NCBI RefSeq assembly: GCF_001262015.1
Contig: NZ_CP012074.1
Span: 764,501-828,500 of the forward strand
Length of the DNA stretch: 64,000 bases
Source of the DNA: Prevotella fusca JCM 17724
GTDB taxonomy: Bacteria; Bacteroidota; Bacteroidia; Bacteroidales; Bacteroidaceae
Direction of reading: 5' to 3'
This document shows positions 54,405 through 63,950 of the stretch, in pieces. Every line of letters starts with the position of its first letter. The stretch's first letter is position 1. The notes under the pieces are model-generated. The model saw nothing but the letters and a program-made list of their open reading frames with translations, ran no database searches and was not told where the DNA came from. A program made the translations under genes and the position numbers.

Positions 54405-55936
54405 AGTTCTGGTCCTTTCTTAATTTGCTTACACATAATACTAACCTCAACTGCCAGCATTGCAGTAAAGAGAACAAGGAAGAGGAAGAAGGTGAGTGCA
54501 ATACCCCCACTTGAGAGGTCGCTCACGGCTGCCCATGTAGGAAGCATGTCCTGGATGGTCCATGGCTGACGACCGAACTCCGCAACGAGCCAGCCGCTCT
54601 CACTGGCAATATAAGCCAATGGAATCAGTGCAACACCCACCATCTGCAACCAGCGTGGACGGGTTATGTCTTTTCTGTAAACAATGAATAACATTACAGC
54701 AAACACAAGGATGAAGAAACAGCCAAGTCCTACCATGACACGGAATGCCCAGAAATTGACAGGAATGAATGGCACAATCTGGTCAGCATCCTTGATATAT
54801 CCATAACCAAAGTACTTCATGTCACGGTCAAGAACCTTCAGATTAGCCTCTTTGTCCTTTCCTGCACGGTAGTCCTTAAGTGCCTGGATAGCGTTGCGAC
54901 CATGTTCCTGCTTTTCCTTCAGTGATGGTTCCATCGTGCCGTCAGCCTTCTGATAACCCTTGATAATGTCCTTTACACCCGGAACATACCCATGAGGGTC
55001 GTTTGTTGCAAGCATAGAAAGCATGTTAGGCACAGCTATTCGCATAGGTGGTTCGGTTTCATTCATATAGTCAGGCTGCCTGAAAGGATTGAGCAAGGCA
55101 ATACCTGTCAGGCTCTGGTCCGTACCACCTTCATAGAGTGCCTCCATGGCAGCAAGTTTCATTGGCTGTGTCTGCGCAACCATATAAGCGGAACTATGTC
55201 CTGTTGAACCTACCAGAAGTGAGGCAAGAAGACCGACAATGGAACCTATCTTTATGCTTTGTGTGGCGAGCTCTGTGTGACGCTTACGAAGCAGGTACCA
55301 GCAACCGACACCGACAGTGAATGCTGATCCCAGCACCCATGCAGATGTAATGGTGTGCGTGAACTTGTCGATTGCAAACGGACTCAGTGCAACGTCCATG
55401 AATGAAGTCATCTCATTACGCATCGTTTCTGGATTGAATGTGCAGCCAATAGGATACTGCATCCACGCATTTGCCACGAGAATCCACCATGCAGAGATGG
55501 TTGCTCCCAGACCTGTGAGCCATGTAGAAGCAAGATGGAAACCAGCTGAAACCTTGTTCCAGCCGAAGAACATCACTGCAACAAATGTTGACTCCATGAA
55601 GAAAGCCAGAATACCCTCGATGGCAAGTGGTGCACCGAAGATGTCACCGACAAACCATGAATAGTTGCTCCAGTTCGTTCCGAACTCGAACTCAAGGATG
55701 ATACCAGTGGCAACACCCATGGCAAAGTTGATACCGAATAATCGCTGCCAGAAGCGGGCTGCCGTGCGCCAGAACTCCTTTCGGGTGCGATAATAACAAG
55801 TCTCCATGATTCCCATGATGACAGCTAAGCCCAGCGTCAAGGGAACGAAAAGCCAGTGATAGATGGCTGTCAGTGCAAATTGGGCACGTGACCAGTCAAC
55901 TGTTCCTGGGTCAATGGCTAAAAGTAGGTTTTCCAT
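54401..55936 (-). CDS. cydA: Cytochrome bd ubiquinol oxidase subunit I
   Basis: The protein (511 aa) has nine hydrophobic segments and the heme-ligand region DWSRAQFALTAIYHWLFVPLTLGLA, then NFAMGVATGIILEFEFGTNW, QPMKLAAMEALYE and the Q-loop before PFIPVNFWAFRVMVGLG. It is the heme-containing subunit of the bd-type quinol oxidase. It is preceded by a DUF4492 gene 80 bp away and followed directly by cydB. Confidence 0.95.
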   Translation of the reverse strand: MENLLLAIDPGTVDWSRAQFALTAIYHWLFVPLTLGLAVIMGIMETCYYRTRKEFWRTAARFWQRLFGINFAMGVATGIILEFEFGTNWSNYSWFVGDIFGAPLAIEGILAFFMESTFVAVMFFGWNKVSAGFHLASTWLTGLGATISAWWILVANAWMQYPIGCTFNPETMRNEMTSFMDVALSPFAIDKFTHTITSAWVLGSAFTVGVGCWYLLRKRHTELATQSIKIGSIVGLLASLLVGSTGHSSAYMVAQTQPMKLAAMEALYEGGTDQSLTGIALLNPFRQPDYMNETEPPMRIAVPNMLSMLATNDPHGYVPGVKDIIKGYQKADGTMEPSLKEKQEHGRNAIQALKDYRAGKDKEANLKVLDRDMKYFGYGYIKDADQIVPFIPVNFWAFRVMVGLGCFFILVFAVMLFIVYRKDITRPRWLQMVGVALIPLAYIASESGWLVAEFGRQPWTIQDMLPTWAAVSDLSSGGIALTFFLFLVLFTAMLAVEVSIMCKQIKKGPEL

Positions 55937-56015
55937 TGTTTTTGTTATTTATTAAAATGTTAAGAATTGAATATTCTGTGTTTTGGTATAAGCGGGTAGA
56001 TTCGTCCGAAAGCTG

Positions 56016-56231
56016 CTACCGCTTCATTAGCTGCTTTTCTATGAAATCGCCTTCCTTTCCCGGTTTGGCATTCTGTTTCAGAAAGTTCGGAAAGAAAAAC
56101 ACTTTCAGTACAAGAAAGATGATAATCAGCTTTACTATTATCACCGTCCATAGCGTCTTACCCAATGTCATGTGTCGAAAACCATCATAGTATAGGTCGA
56201 AGACACGGTAAAAAAAACTCTTTTTGTTCAC
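56016..56231 (-). CDS. DUF4492 small membrane protein of the cyd operon
   Basis: The protein (71 aa) has one membrane segment (TLWTVIIVKLIIIFLVLKVFFFP) between a basic N-terminus and a charged tail. A DUF4492 gene precedes cydA in many Bacteroidetes, so it may be a bd-oxidase accessory subunit like CydX. That role is inferred from position. TAACTTTG (minus, 56277-56284) is a probable operon promoter. Confidence 0.75.
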   Translation of the reverse strand: MNKKSFFYRVFDLYYDGFRHMTLGKTLWTVIIVKLIIIFLVLKVFFFPNFLKQNAKPGKEGDFIEKQLMKR

Positions 56232-56276
56232 AGTGTGAAATATTTTCGTACTTGTATTTTATACAGAAAGCATCTG

Positions 56277-56284
56277 CAAAGTTA
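56277..56284 (-). promoter_or_regulatory. -7 promoter element of the cyd operon
   Basis: TAACTTTG on the minus strand, perfect TAnnTTTG, 45 nt before the DUF4492 start. It faces away from the TolC promoter. Confidence 0.5.
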
Positions 56285-56388
56285 AACATTTATTTCTAAA
56301 GTTGTTCTATATTTCCCTAAAAATAGGCATATTTTTGTATTTTAATGAATATCACCTCGCTTTTCATGGTCAATCCATACAAAAAGAG

Positions 56389-56396
56389 TAATTTTG
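56389..56396 (+). promoter_or_regulatory. -7 promoter element of the tolC-like gene
   Basis: TAATTTTG, perfect TAnnTTTG, 28 nt before the ATG. Confidence 0.5.
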
Positions 56397-56424
56397 CACT
56401 GAATACTTTAGAGACATTTTAGAA

Positions 56425-57930
56425 ATGAAAAGATTATTCACCATAGCAATGCTATTCGGTGTTACTTTTGGCGTTCATGCACAGGAGGTGTACTCCCTGC
56501 AGCGATGCCGGGAGCTGGCTTTACAGAACAATCGCCAGCTGAAAGTATCACGTATGACGGTGGATGTGGCTGAGAACACACGCAAGGCAGCTAAGACTAA
56601 GTATCTGCCAAGGGTGGATGCACTTGCCGGGTACCAGCATTTTTCACGCGAAATATCGCTCCTCAATGACAAGCAGAAGAGTTCTTTTGGTAATCTTGGA
56701 ACGAATACTATAGGGCAGTTGGGGAGTCAGATTGGTCAGAACCTCACCTCATTGGTACAGCAGGGTATCCTCAGTCCACAGATTGCTCAGCAACTTGGGC
56801 AGGTCCTTGGCAATATCACCACACCACTTGTACAGGCTGGTAATAACATCGGGCAGAGCATCAATGATGCGTTCCGTTCGAATACAAAGAATGTCTATGC
56901 TGGTGGAATTATTGTCAACCAACCTATTTATATGGGTGGAGCTATCAAGGCTGCCAATGACATGGCGGCTATTGGTGAGCAAGTTGTACAGAATAATATC
57001 AGCCTTAAACGACAGTTAGTGCTCTATGGCGTGGACAATGCGTATTGGCTTGCAATTTCATTGAAGAAGAAAGAGGCTTTGGCTATACGGTATCGAGACC
57101 TGGCACAGAAGCTGGACGATGACGTAAAGATAATGATTCGTGAAGGCGTCGCGACGCGGGCTGATGGATTGAAAGTTGATGTGGCTGTCAATACAGCCGA
57201 GTTGCAGATTGCCCGCATTCAAAGCGGTGTTTCACTGGCAAAGATGGCATTGTGCGAGCTTTGTGGTCTTGAACTGGATGGTGATATACAGTTATCAGAT
57301 GAAGGAGATGCCGATCTCCCCCCTACTCCATCGACACAGTTTGACACGCACAACACTTCTGTTTCAGACAGCACAGCTATTGTTGAAGCCCGTCCTGAAT
57401 TACGTCTTTTGCAGAATGCTGTCGATATGAGCAAACAGAATACTAAGCTCATTCGTTCGCTTTATCTTCCCCACGTTCTTCTTACAGGTGGTTATTCTTT
57501 GTCAAATCCGAATCTTTTCAATGGTTTCCAAAAGCGTTTTACGGACCTTTGGAACATTGGTATAACAGTACAGATTCCAGTATGGACCTGGGGAGAGAAC
57601 AAGTATAAGGTGCGTGCAAGTAAGACAGCTACAAGCATAGCACAGCTGGAAATGGAAGATATACGCAAGAAGATTGACCTGGAAGTGGAGCAGAACCGCC
57701 TCCGTCTCAAGGATGCCAACAAGCAGCTTGCTACATCCCATAAAAACATGGAGGCTGCTGAAGAGAACCTTCGTTGTGCTAACATAGGCTTCAAGGAGGG
57801 GGTCATGACCGTTACTGAGGTTATGGCAGCTCAGACTGCATGGCAGACAGCCCGCATGGCAATCATTGATGCCGAGATAAACGTTAAGTTAGCACAAACG
57901 GGATTACAAAAGGCTCTTGGCAGTCTTTAA
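56425..57930 (+). CDS. TolC-family outer-membrane efflux channel
   Basis: The protein (501 aa) has a signal peptide (MKRLFTIAMLFGVTFGVHAQ) and the tandem TolC/OEP repeats: SLQRCRELALQNNRQLK, long helical stretches, then a second repeat from STAIVEARPELRLLQNAVDMSKQNTKL onward to KALGSL. A Gly/Gln/Asn-rich insert (about 75-160) is unusual in length. It forms the outer-membrane channel of the export system that follows (HlyD-like and two permease genes). Confidence 0.9.
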   Translation: MKRLFTIAMLFGVTFGVHAQEVYSLQRCRELALQNNRQLKVSRMTVDVAENTRKAAKTKYLPRVDALAGYQHFSREISLLNDKQKSSFGNLGTNTIGQLGSQIGQNLTSLVQQGILSPQIAQQLGQVLGNITTPLVQAGNNIGQSINDAFRSNTKNVYAGGIIVNQPIYMGGAIKAANDMAAIGEQVVQNNISLKRQLVLYGVDNAYWLAISLKKKEALAIRYRDLAQKLDDDVKIMIREGVATRADGLKVDVAVNTAELQIARIQSGVSLAKMALCELCGLELDGDIQLSDEGDADLPPTPSTQFDTHNTSVSDSTAIVEARPELRLLQNAVDMSKQNTKLIRSLYLPHVLLTGGYSLSNPNLFNGFQKRFTDLWNIGITVQIPVWTWGENKYKVRASKTATSIAQLEMEDIRKKIDLEVEQNRLRLKDANKQLATSHKNMEAAEENLRCANIGFKEGVMTVTEVMAAQTAWQTARMAIIDAEINVKLAQTGLQKALGSL

Positions 57931-58083
57931 CACATTGAAGATTGATGTTTGAACTTTGGGAATTGACTTTATGAACACATAAGAATGCCATGGATTCAAT
58001 ATCCCAAGGTTCAATTCTCAAGCTGCAAAGCACACAATTCAATACTAAATACATAAAACTCAAACCTCAAAGTTTAAAGAGAT

Positions 58084-59070
58084 ATGTCAGCAAAATCACA
58101 ACATAACAATATTCTCTTAGCCGTTTTAGGCTTTGTTTTCGTAGTCGTTCTTGTAGCTGTCATTGGTTATTTCACCATTGACCGCACAGAAGAAGTGATA
58201 CAGGGAGAAGTAGAAGTGAGCGAATATCGTGTAGCTTGTAAGTTCCCTGGACGTATAACGGATATCAAAGTAAAGGAAGGTGACTTTGTTCACAAGGGCG
58301 ATATCCTTGCCACATTGGCTATCCCAGAGGCAAGTACACAGGAGAAAGTTGCGGAAGCTGCAGCTGGTGCAACAGATGCAATGAGTGCCTTGGCAGAAGC
58401 GCCAACCCGTCGAGAGACCGTCGAGAGTGCCTATCAGCTCTATCAACAGGCGATCGCTGCCAATGGCATCGCAGAAAAGACTTACGGTCGTATGCAGCGA
58501 CTCTTTGATGAAGGTGTGATGACAGCACAGAAACGTGATGAAGCCATGGCGGCTTACGAGGCAACCAAAGCTGGTGTTGAGGTTGCCAAGGCGCAATGGG
58601 AACTTGCCAAGAACGGTGCACGACAGGAAACGAAAGAGGCAGCAAAGAAACAGGCGCAGGCGGCTCGTTCAGCCATTGACGTGGTCCGTTCCGTACTGAA
58701 AGAGACCGTGCAGCGTGCAACTGCTGATGGTGAGGTAGAGACCATCTATCCAAAGGTGGGTGAACTTGTAGGTCTGGGTAGTCCGATTATGAGTATCTCC
58801 ATGGTTAATGACATCTGGGGTACTTTCAATGTCCGTGAGGACCAGCTCAAGGACATGAAGATTGGGACGGTGTTTAAAGTATTCGTACCAGCCCTTGACA
58901 AATACATTGAGATGCGTGTAACATCCATGAAGGATCAAGGCTCTTACGCAGTATGGAAGGCTACTAAGACCAACGGGCAGTATGACCTCAAGACGTTTCA
59001 GGTGAAGGCACGCCCGACAAAGAAGGTGGATGGTCTGAAGCCAGGCATGTCGTTGATAATAAAGAAGTAG
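58084..59070 (+). CDS. HlyD/EmrA-type membrane fusion protein
   Basis: The protein (328 aa) has one N-terminal membrane anchor (ILLAVLGFVFVVVLVAVIGYF), a lipoyl segment (VACKFPGRITDIKVKEGDFVHKGDILATL), a coiled-coil hairpin rich in Ala, Glu and Lys (about 85-200), and a beta-barrel part (GLGSPIMSISMVNDIWGTFNVREDQL). It links the inner-membrane permeases to the TolC-like channel encoded 150 bp upstream. Confidence 0.9.
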   Translation: MSAKSQHNNILLAVLGFVFVVVLVAVIGYFTIDRTEEVIQGEVEVSEYRVACKFPGRITDIKVKEGDFVHKGDILATLAIPEASTQEKVAEAAAGATDAMSALAEAPTRRETVESAYQLYQQAIAANGIAEKTYGRMQRLFDEGVMTAQKRDEAMAAYEATKAGVEVAKAQWELAKNGARQETKEAAKKQAQAARSAIDVVRSVLKETVQRATADGEVETIYPKVGELVGLGSPIMSISMVNDIWGTFNVREDQLKDMKIGTVFKVFVPALDKYIEMRVTSMKDQGSYAVWKATKTNGQYDLKTFQVKARPTKKVDGLKPGMSLIIKK

Positions 59071-59164
59071 GAACCGATGGAGGGGAGTTGCCTAACGGAA
59101 TAAAGATTGGTAAAGGATTTTAAGCTGATTGGTAAGTCTTTTGTGCAGAAGTTTGCTATTAGTT

Positions 59165-59275
59165 AGTAACGATAATGTCCCTCTCTTATCATATCCTACC
59201 GTCGTGTTGTTGCCCATCACATGTTGTGTTGTTGGTGAACACCAATGGTGTTAGGGCTAAGCACGCTTGATTAGG
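59165..59275 (+). repeat. Family A dispersed repeat, short copy 3
   Basis: CGTGTTGTTGCCCATCACAT then GTTGGTGAACACCAATGGTG (59234-59253), similar to 2225-2290 and to the reverse complement of 16660-16740. It has about one or two 22-bp units. It lies in the 330-bp gap between the HlyD-like and first permease genes. Confidence 0.6.
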
Positions 59276-59401
59276 ATGCTTGTTTCATCTGTTAGAAATT
59301 AATGTTTTATTATTTAATGACCATCTATCAAGGGCTTTTAAAGCCATTTCTCCTCTCGTAACTTTCCATGTTTATAGGGAATTGAGGAGTTTTTAATTAT
59401 A

Positions 59402-60583
59402 ATGAAGAAATTACTCATATACATAAGAAGGCTTGTCAACCTCTCTGCTCGTGAAGTGGGGCTGATTATTCACAATCCCATCTACATCTGTTGCATGGTG
59501 GTATTTCCACTTGTTGTGATTTTTTTCTTTACATCCCTGATGAATGAAGGACAGCCAGAGGACTTGCCCTGTGGTGTGGTCGATAACGACAACACCTCTA
59601 TTACACGTGCTATGATTCGTCAGCTGGATGCTTTCCAGAGCACCCATGTTGCAGGACATTACAACAGTGTTGCCGAAGCACGCAAAGCCATACAGCGTAA
59701 TGAGATTTATGCCTTCCTTTATATTCCTGACGGAACAACTGCCCGACTAATCTCAAAACGGCAGCCTAAAATGTCATTCTATTACAGCAATGTAACTCTT
59801 GTTGCGGGCGGAATGCTCTTTAAAGACCTCAAGACCGTAACCACACTCAGCTCGGCGGCGGTAGGTGCAGCCAAACTACAGATGCTTGGCAAGACTCCCA
59901 AGGAAATAAAGGAGTTCATACAGCCCATAGCACTTGACGTACACATGGTCGGCAATCCATGGATGAACTATAACGTCTATCTGAGCAGTATCATGGTTCC
60001 GGGTATCCTGGTGCTGTTCATGTTCCTCATCACCGCCTACTCTATCGGTACAGAACTGAAGTTCGGACGGGCACATAAGTGGATGTCTATGGCAGGAAAC
60101 AACATCTTCATAGCCCTTACAGGTAAGCTGTTACCACAGACACTTGTGTTCCTGACTATCTTCTTGGGGTATGAATGGTATGTCTATGGCTATCTGAACT
60201 TTCCACATCCCGGTGGCATACTCATGATTATCTTCCTTGCCGTTCTTACCGTATTGTCTTCCCAAGGCTTCGGTGTCTTCGTCTTCGGTCTGATGCCTTC
60301 CTTGCGAATGTCGATGAGTGTGTGCTCTCTCTGGGCAGTCGTAGGCTTCTCTGCCTGCGGTGCAACTTTCCCGCTCTTTGCAATGGACGGTATGATAGAG
60401 GCTTTGGCACAGATTGTTCCGCTGCGTCACTATTATATGATCTATCAGATATGCGTCTTCAATGGTTATCCGTTGATTGATGCTTGGGTGAATGTCGTTG
60501 CGCTGGTAGCCTTTGCCACTCTTCCTATCCTTGTGATACGGAACATAAAACGAGCAATGGTGGAGTATGTGTATATACCATAG
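59402..60583 (+). CDS. ABC-2 type export permease 1
   Basis: The protein (393 aa) has an N-terminal membrane segment (about 22-43), a large extracytoplasmic loop (about 45-170, VVDNDNTSITRAMIRQLDAFQ...) and five to six further membrane segments from about 195. It matches the ABC-2/YhhJ-like permease (DUF3533-like) architecture. No nucleotide-binding subunit is encoded between 56 and 62 kb. It is followed by a similar permease 178 bp away. Confidence 0.85.
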   Translation: MKKLLIYIRRLVNLSAREVGLIIHNPIYICCMVVFPLVVIFFFTSLMNEGQPEDLPCGVVDNDNTSITRAMIRQLDAFQSTHVAGHYNSVAEARKAIQRNEIYAFLYIPDGTTARLISKRQPKMSFYYSNVTLVAGGMLFKDLKTVTTLSSAAVGAAKLQMLGKTPKEIKEFIQPIALDVHMVGNPWMNYNVYLSSIMVPGILVLFMFLITAYSIGTELKFGRAHKWMSMAGNNIFIALTGKLLPQTLVFLTIFLGYEWYVYGYLNFPHPGGILMIIFLAVLTVLSSQGFGVFVFGLMPSLRMSMSVCSLWAVVGFSACGATFPLFAMDGMIEALAQIVPLRHYYMIYQICVFNGYPLIDAWVNVVALVAFATLPILVIRNIKRAMVEYVYIP

Positions 60584-60760
60584 AACCTCCCCCAACTAAC
60601 GTTAACTGACCGAAAGGAGGTACAGAAGGTTTCGGGATATGGCAAAGGGAAAGATGCTATAAGAATCTATCATAGCCTGTTCCTATTATGCATTACATGT
60701 CATCCGCTCATCATTGCCTAAATAACCTCTCATGAACGAGGACTCAATAAACTGTCAATC

Positions 60761-62059
60761 ATGTCAGAAACAAAGAATACAACAGCCCATACCAACACAA
60801 AGAAAGCAAGCTCAGGATTGCTGAGTTTTCTCTCTTCGCTTTGCTATATATGGTGGCTGGAAATGAAAAGTACGGTTAAGGATGAAGGAGTCTTGATTTT
60901 CTTCCTCCTTGTTCCTTTGGCTTATCCGCTGCTTTACTCATGGATATATAATAATGAGGTGGTGCGCGAGGTGCCTGTTGCTATCGTCGACCTCTCCCAC
61001 TCTTCTTCTTCCCGTGAGTTCATCCGTAACTTTGATGCGTCACCAGATGTGCATGCTGCCTATTATTGCAACAACCTTCTGGAGGCACAGGCGCTGGTGG
61101 GAGAACAGGCTGTACATGGCGTACTCTATTTCCCCAGTGATTTTGACCGTACACTGAACCGTGGCGACCAGGCGCATGTGGGCGTATATTGTGATATGAG
61201 TCTGATGCTTACTTATAAGGCTATCTATCAGACTGCACTGGCTGTATCGCTCAAAATGGGTGCTGAACGGCAGAAACCCCATACGTTCTCATTTACAGAA
61301 CGGGACGAAGAACTGAACACTGAACCTATGGTTGTTGATGCACAACCGATTTTCAACACGACAGGAGGCTATGGCAATGCCATTCTGCCGGGTGTTCTGA
61401 TTCTTATTCTGCAACAGACCCTGCTTCTCGGTATCGGACTATCGGCTGGAACTGCACGTGAGAACAACCGCTTTCAGGACCTTGTTCCTATCGGCAGACA
61501 TTACGACGGGATCATGAAGATAGTACTCGGAAAATCGTCCTGTTACCTCATGATTTATTGTGTCATGTCAGCTTACATCACGATGGCAGTACCCTACTTC
61601 TTCAACTTTACGATGCTTGCCCGTCCTGCCGACCTCTTCTGGCTTCTCCTGCCTTATCTGTTAGCGGTCATCTTCTTCGGGATGACCCTCTCCTGCCTCG
61701 TGCGTTATCGCGAGAACGTAATGCTTCTGGTGGTCTTCACGTCTATCCCTTTCCTGTTCCTTACAGGCGCCTCGTGGCCGCAGAGCAATATTCCTGGAGT
61801 ATGGCAGGGTTTCAGTTGGCTCATTCCTTCCACCTTCGGTGTGCGTGGTTATCTGCGAATAGCATCCATGGGAGCAACATTCAACGATATTCTTCCTGAA
61901 GTCCGTGCATTATGGATACAGACAACTGTTTATTTTATAACCACCTGTCTTGTCTACAGATACCAGATTATCAGCGCACGTAAACATGCTATTTCTCACT
62001 ATCAGATGATACAAGACAGAATCAAGACGGCACGTGAGAAAAAGCCAATGGATGAATAA
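60761..62059 (+). CDS. ABC-2 type export permease 2
   Basis: The protein (432 aa) has the same layout as its neighbour: one membrane segment at about 47-67 (FFLLVPLAYPLLYSWIY), a periplasmic loop (VAIVDLSHSSSSREFIRNFDASPDV...) and five or six segments in the C-terminal half, with NIPGVWQGFSWLIPSTFGVRGYLRI typical of the family. It likely pairs with permease 1. The substrate is unknown, and the ATPase must come from elsewhere or is not used. Confidence 0.85.
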   Translation: MSETKNTTAHTNTKKASSGLLSFLSSLCYIWWLEMKSTVKDEGVLIFFLLVPLAYPLLYSWIYNNEVVREVPVAIVDLSHSSSSREFIRNFDASPDVHAAYYCNNLLEAQALVGEQAVHGVLYFPSDFDRTLNRGDQAHVGVYCDMSLMLTYKAIYQTALAVSLKMGAERQKPHTFSFTERDEELNTEPMVVDAQPIFNTTGGYGNAILPGVLILILQQTLLLGIGLSAGTARENNRFQDLVPIGRHYDGIMKIVLGKSSCYLMIYCVMSAYITMAVPYFFNFTMLARPADLFWLLLPYLLAVIFFGMTLSCLVRYRENVMLLVVFTSIPFLFLTGASWPQSNIPGVWQGFSWLIPSTFGVRGYLRIASMGATFNDILPEVRALWIQTTVYFITTCLVYRYQIISARKHAISHYQMIQDRIKTAREKKPMDE

Positions 62060-62139
62060 ATATTCTGGGGGAAAACTTTAATATACAACACACTTCATAG
62101 ATAAATAAATAAGTAGAACACTTTACAGCAGGTAGACCA

Positions 62140-62340
62140 CCTATGTTTGTAAGTATTTTTCATCACCTCTATTATTATTAAGGCTTAATTGGCTTTGAAA
62201 AGACGCCCTTTTGGCTTGCAAAAGATGCCCTTTAGAGGTCTTACTAACGCCCTTTTAAAGTCCAATTAGGCACCTTTTCTTGCATGACTTTGTAACAAGT
62301 TTATAATAAGATGGTTACAAAGGTGTTCAAAAGGTGCTTT
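62140..62340 (+). repeat. Four-unit 22-bp array, family B copy 5
   Basis: Units at 62189, 62211, 62233 and 62255, exactly 22 bp apart. The last unit runs into GCACCTTTTCTTG (62270-62282), TTTGTAACAAG and GATGGTTACAAA (62310-62321). Upstream, TTTGTAAGTATTTTTCATCACC (62146-62167) resembles the block that follows the array in copies 1 and 4. Confidence 0.7.
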
Positions 62341-62414
62341 TTTGTTTCTTAAAAGTAAAGATTGCAAGGAATGATGTAAAGAAAATTCAACACCGTACTA
62401 CAGCGTTGCTTATT

Positions 62415-62882
62415 TTAATTATCCCCAGTGTTATACTTTATAAGAATATTTTCCAAACAATGAATGTCAATTTTATCACAATTAATCTCAATTTTATCGT
62501 ACATATCTGGTAATGATATGGTATCAATAATGTTATACTCTTCTAAATCCACAACAATAACTTCTAATTCAGTTGCAATAAATAATTTTTGGTTAAACTT
62601 TACCATTTCACAAAAAAGAAACATTAAGTCCAAATACATAATTCTGTGTTTCTTTTCAAAATCATAAATAGCAAAATTTTGCTCGATGCCTATTGCATAT
62701 ATTTTCGAAGATAAATCTAAAAACTGAGGTAGTAATAGGTCGCTCGACCAAGCAATTTTTGTATGTGAATCGGCATTGATTATTTTTCCATATTTCCGAT
62801 AAAAATCATTATGACAGTTATCAAAAATGGCTTCATAATCTAATTCTTTATATGTATTATGATCAATAATTTTAATTCTCAT
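62415..62882 (-). CDS. AT-rich hypothetical protein
   Basis: Not recognised. The protein (155 aa) is rich in Ile, Asn, Asp and Lys and is more AT-rich in codon use than neighbours, which suggests recent acquisition. Regularly spaced Tyr/Phe/Ile strands (AIYDFEKKHRIMYLDLMFLF...LFIATELEVIVVDLEEY) look like a beta-propeller fragment or an immunity-type protein. There is no signal peptide. No partner toxin is visible next to it. Confident as a coding frame but not in function. Confidence 0.55.
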   Translation of the reverse strand: MRIKIIDHNTYKELDYEAIFDNCHNDFYRKYGKIINADSHTKIAWSSDLLLPQFLDLSSKIYAIGIEQNFAIYDFEKKHRIMYLDLMFLFCEMVKFNQKLFIATELEVIVVDLEEYNIIDTISLPDMYDKIEINCDKIDIHCLENILIKYNTGDN

Positions 62883-63069
62883 TTCTTCTGTGCATTTAGT
62901 AAAGTAAGTGGGGATATGAGTTCATACGTCTATTTCTGAACATCGACAATAGAATGTATGAACCTGTATCCCCACAACTATAATTTCTTTTTATCTCTCT
63001 TTTGAGCGTATAAGAACTCTTTGTTTATGCGCTAAAAGATTTCAAAATAAGACCGAAGAAGATTGGTAC

Positions 63070-63834
63070 TTACTTTGATGCGTCTCTATGTAGCACACTT
63101 CCGTTAGCCTGATGAGTGGCAAGAACAAGCACTTCGGCAATCTGAACGTGTGCAGGAGCAGAAGCTGCATAGAAAACAACATCGGCAATATCAGTACCAG
63201 TGAGCGGTTTTACACCATGATAGACTTTGTCAGCACGGGCATCATCGCCATGGAAGCGGACGTTAGAGAAGTTGGTTTCAACAAGTCCCGGCTTCACAGT
63301 AGTTACACGCACAGATGTATGTGCAAGGTCTATACGGAGCCCATCGGTAATAGTCTTCACGGCGGCTTTCGTTCCACAATAGACATTGCCACCAGCATAG
63401 GCTGCATCACCAGCTACAGAACCGATATTAATAACGTGGCCGCTGTTGTGTTTTACCATCCTTGGTACGACGAGTCGTGTCATGGTTAAGAGTCCTTTGA
63501 TGTTGGTATCAATCATCGTTTCCCAATCCTCAAAACTTCCCTCGTACTCTGGTTCCAGACCAAGTGCCAGACCAGCATTATTGATAAGGACATCAATCTG
63601 CTGCCAGTCGAGCGGCAGACTGTTGATAGCTGCAGTTGCAGCCTTACGGTTCCGCACGTCAAAAGCGAGAGCCAGTACCCTTGTGCCTTTTACTTCGAGT
63701 TCTTTCTTCAGGTCGGCAAGGTGTTGTGCCCTGCGTCCTGTAATGATAATATCGTATCCTTCCTGTGCAAACTTACGTGCACAGGCTTCACCAATTCCAC
63801 TGGTAGCACCAGTTACCAATACTGTTTTCTTCAT
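63070..63834 (-). CDS. Short-chain dehydrogenase/reductase
   Basis: The protein (254 aa) is a classical SDR: VTGATSGIGEACARKFA (TGxxxGIG), NNAGLA, NIGSVAGDAAYAGGNVYCGTKAAVK with Ser, Tyr and Lys of the active site (YCGTK), then VKPGLVETNF. It resembles the YdfG-type enzymes that reduce 3-hydroxy acids or serine-like compounds with NADP, though the substrate is inferred. The 187-bp gap before it (62883-63069) has no gene. Confidence 0.93.
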   Translation of the reverse strand: MKKTVLVTGATSGIGEACARKFAQEGYDIIITGRRAQHLADLKKELEVKGTRVLALAFDVRNRKAATAAINSLPLDWQQIDVLINNAGLALGLEPEYEGSFEDWETMIDTNIKGLLTMTRLVVPRMVKHNSGHVINIGSVAGDAAYAGGNVYCGTKAAVKTITDGLRIDLAHTSVRVTTVKPGLVETNFSNVRFHGDDARADKVYHGVKPLTGTDIADVVFYAASAPAHVQIAEVLVLATHQANGSVLHRDASK

Positions 63835-63950
63835 ATTATGATCAAGTTATTTTAAAAGACAATACAAATGTTTTAAGACTGAGTAAACACAAGAGCATCC
63901 GACTATTTCCATCAGCAGCCAACCGTAGACCGGCTGACAAGGAGCGTATA

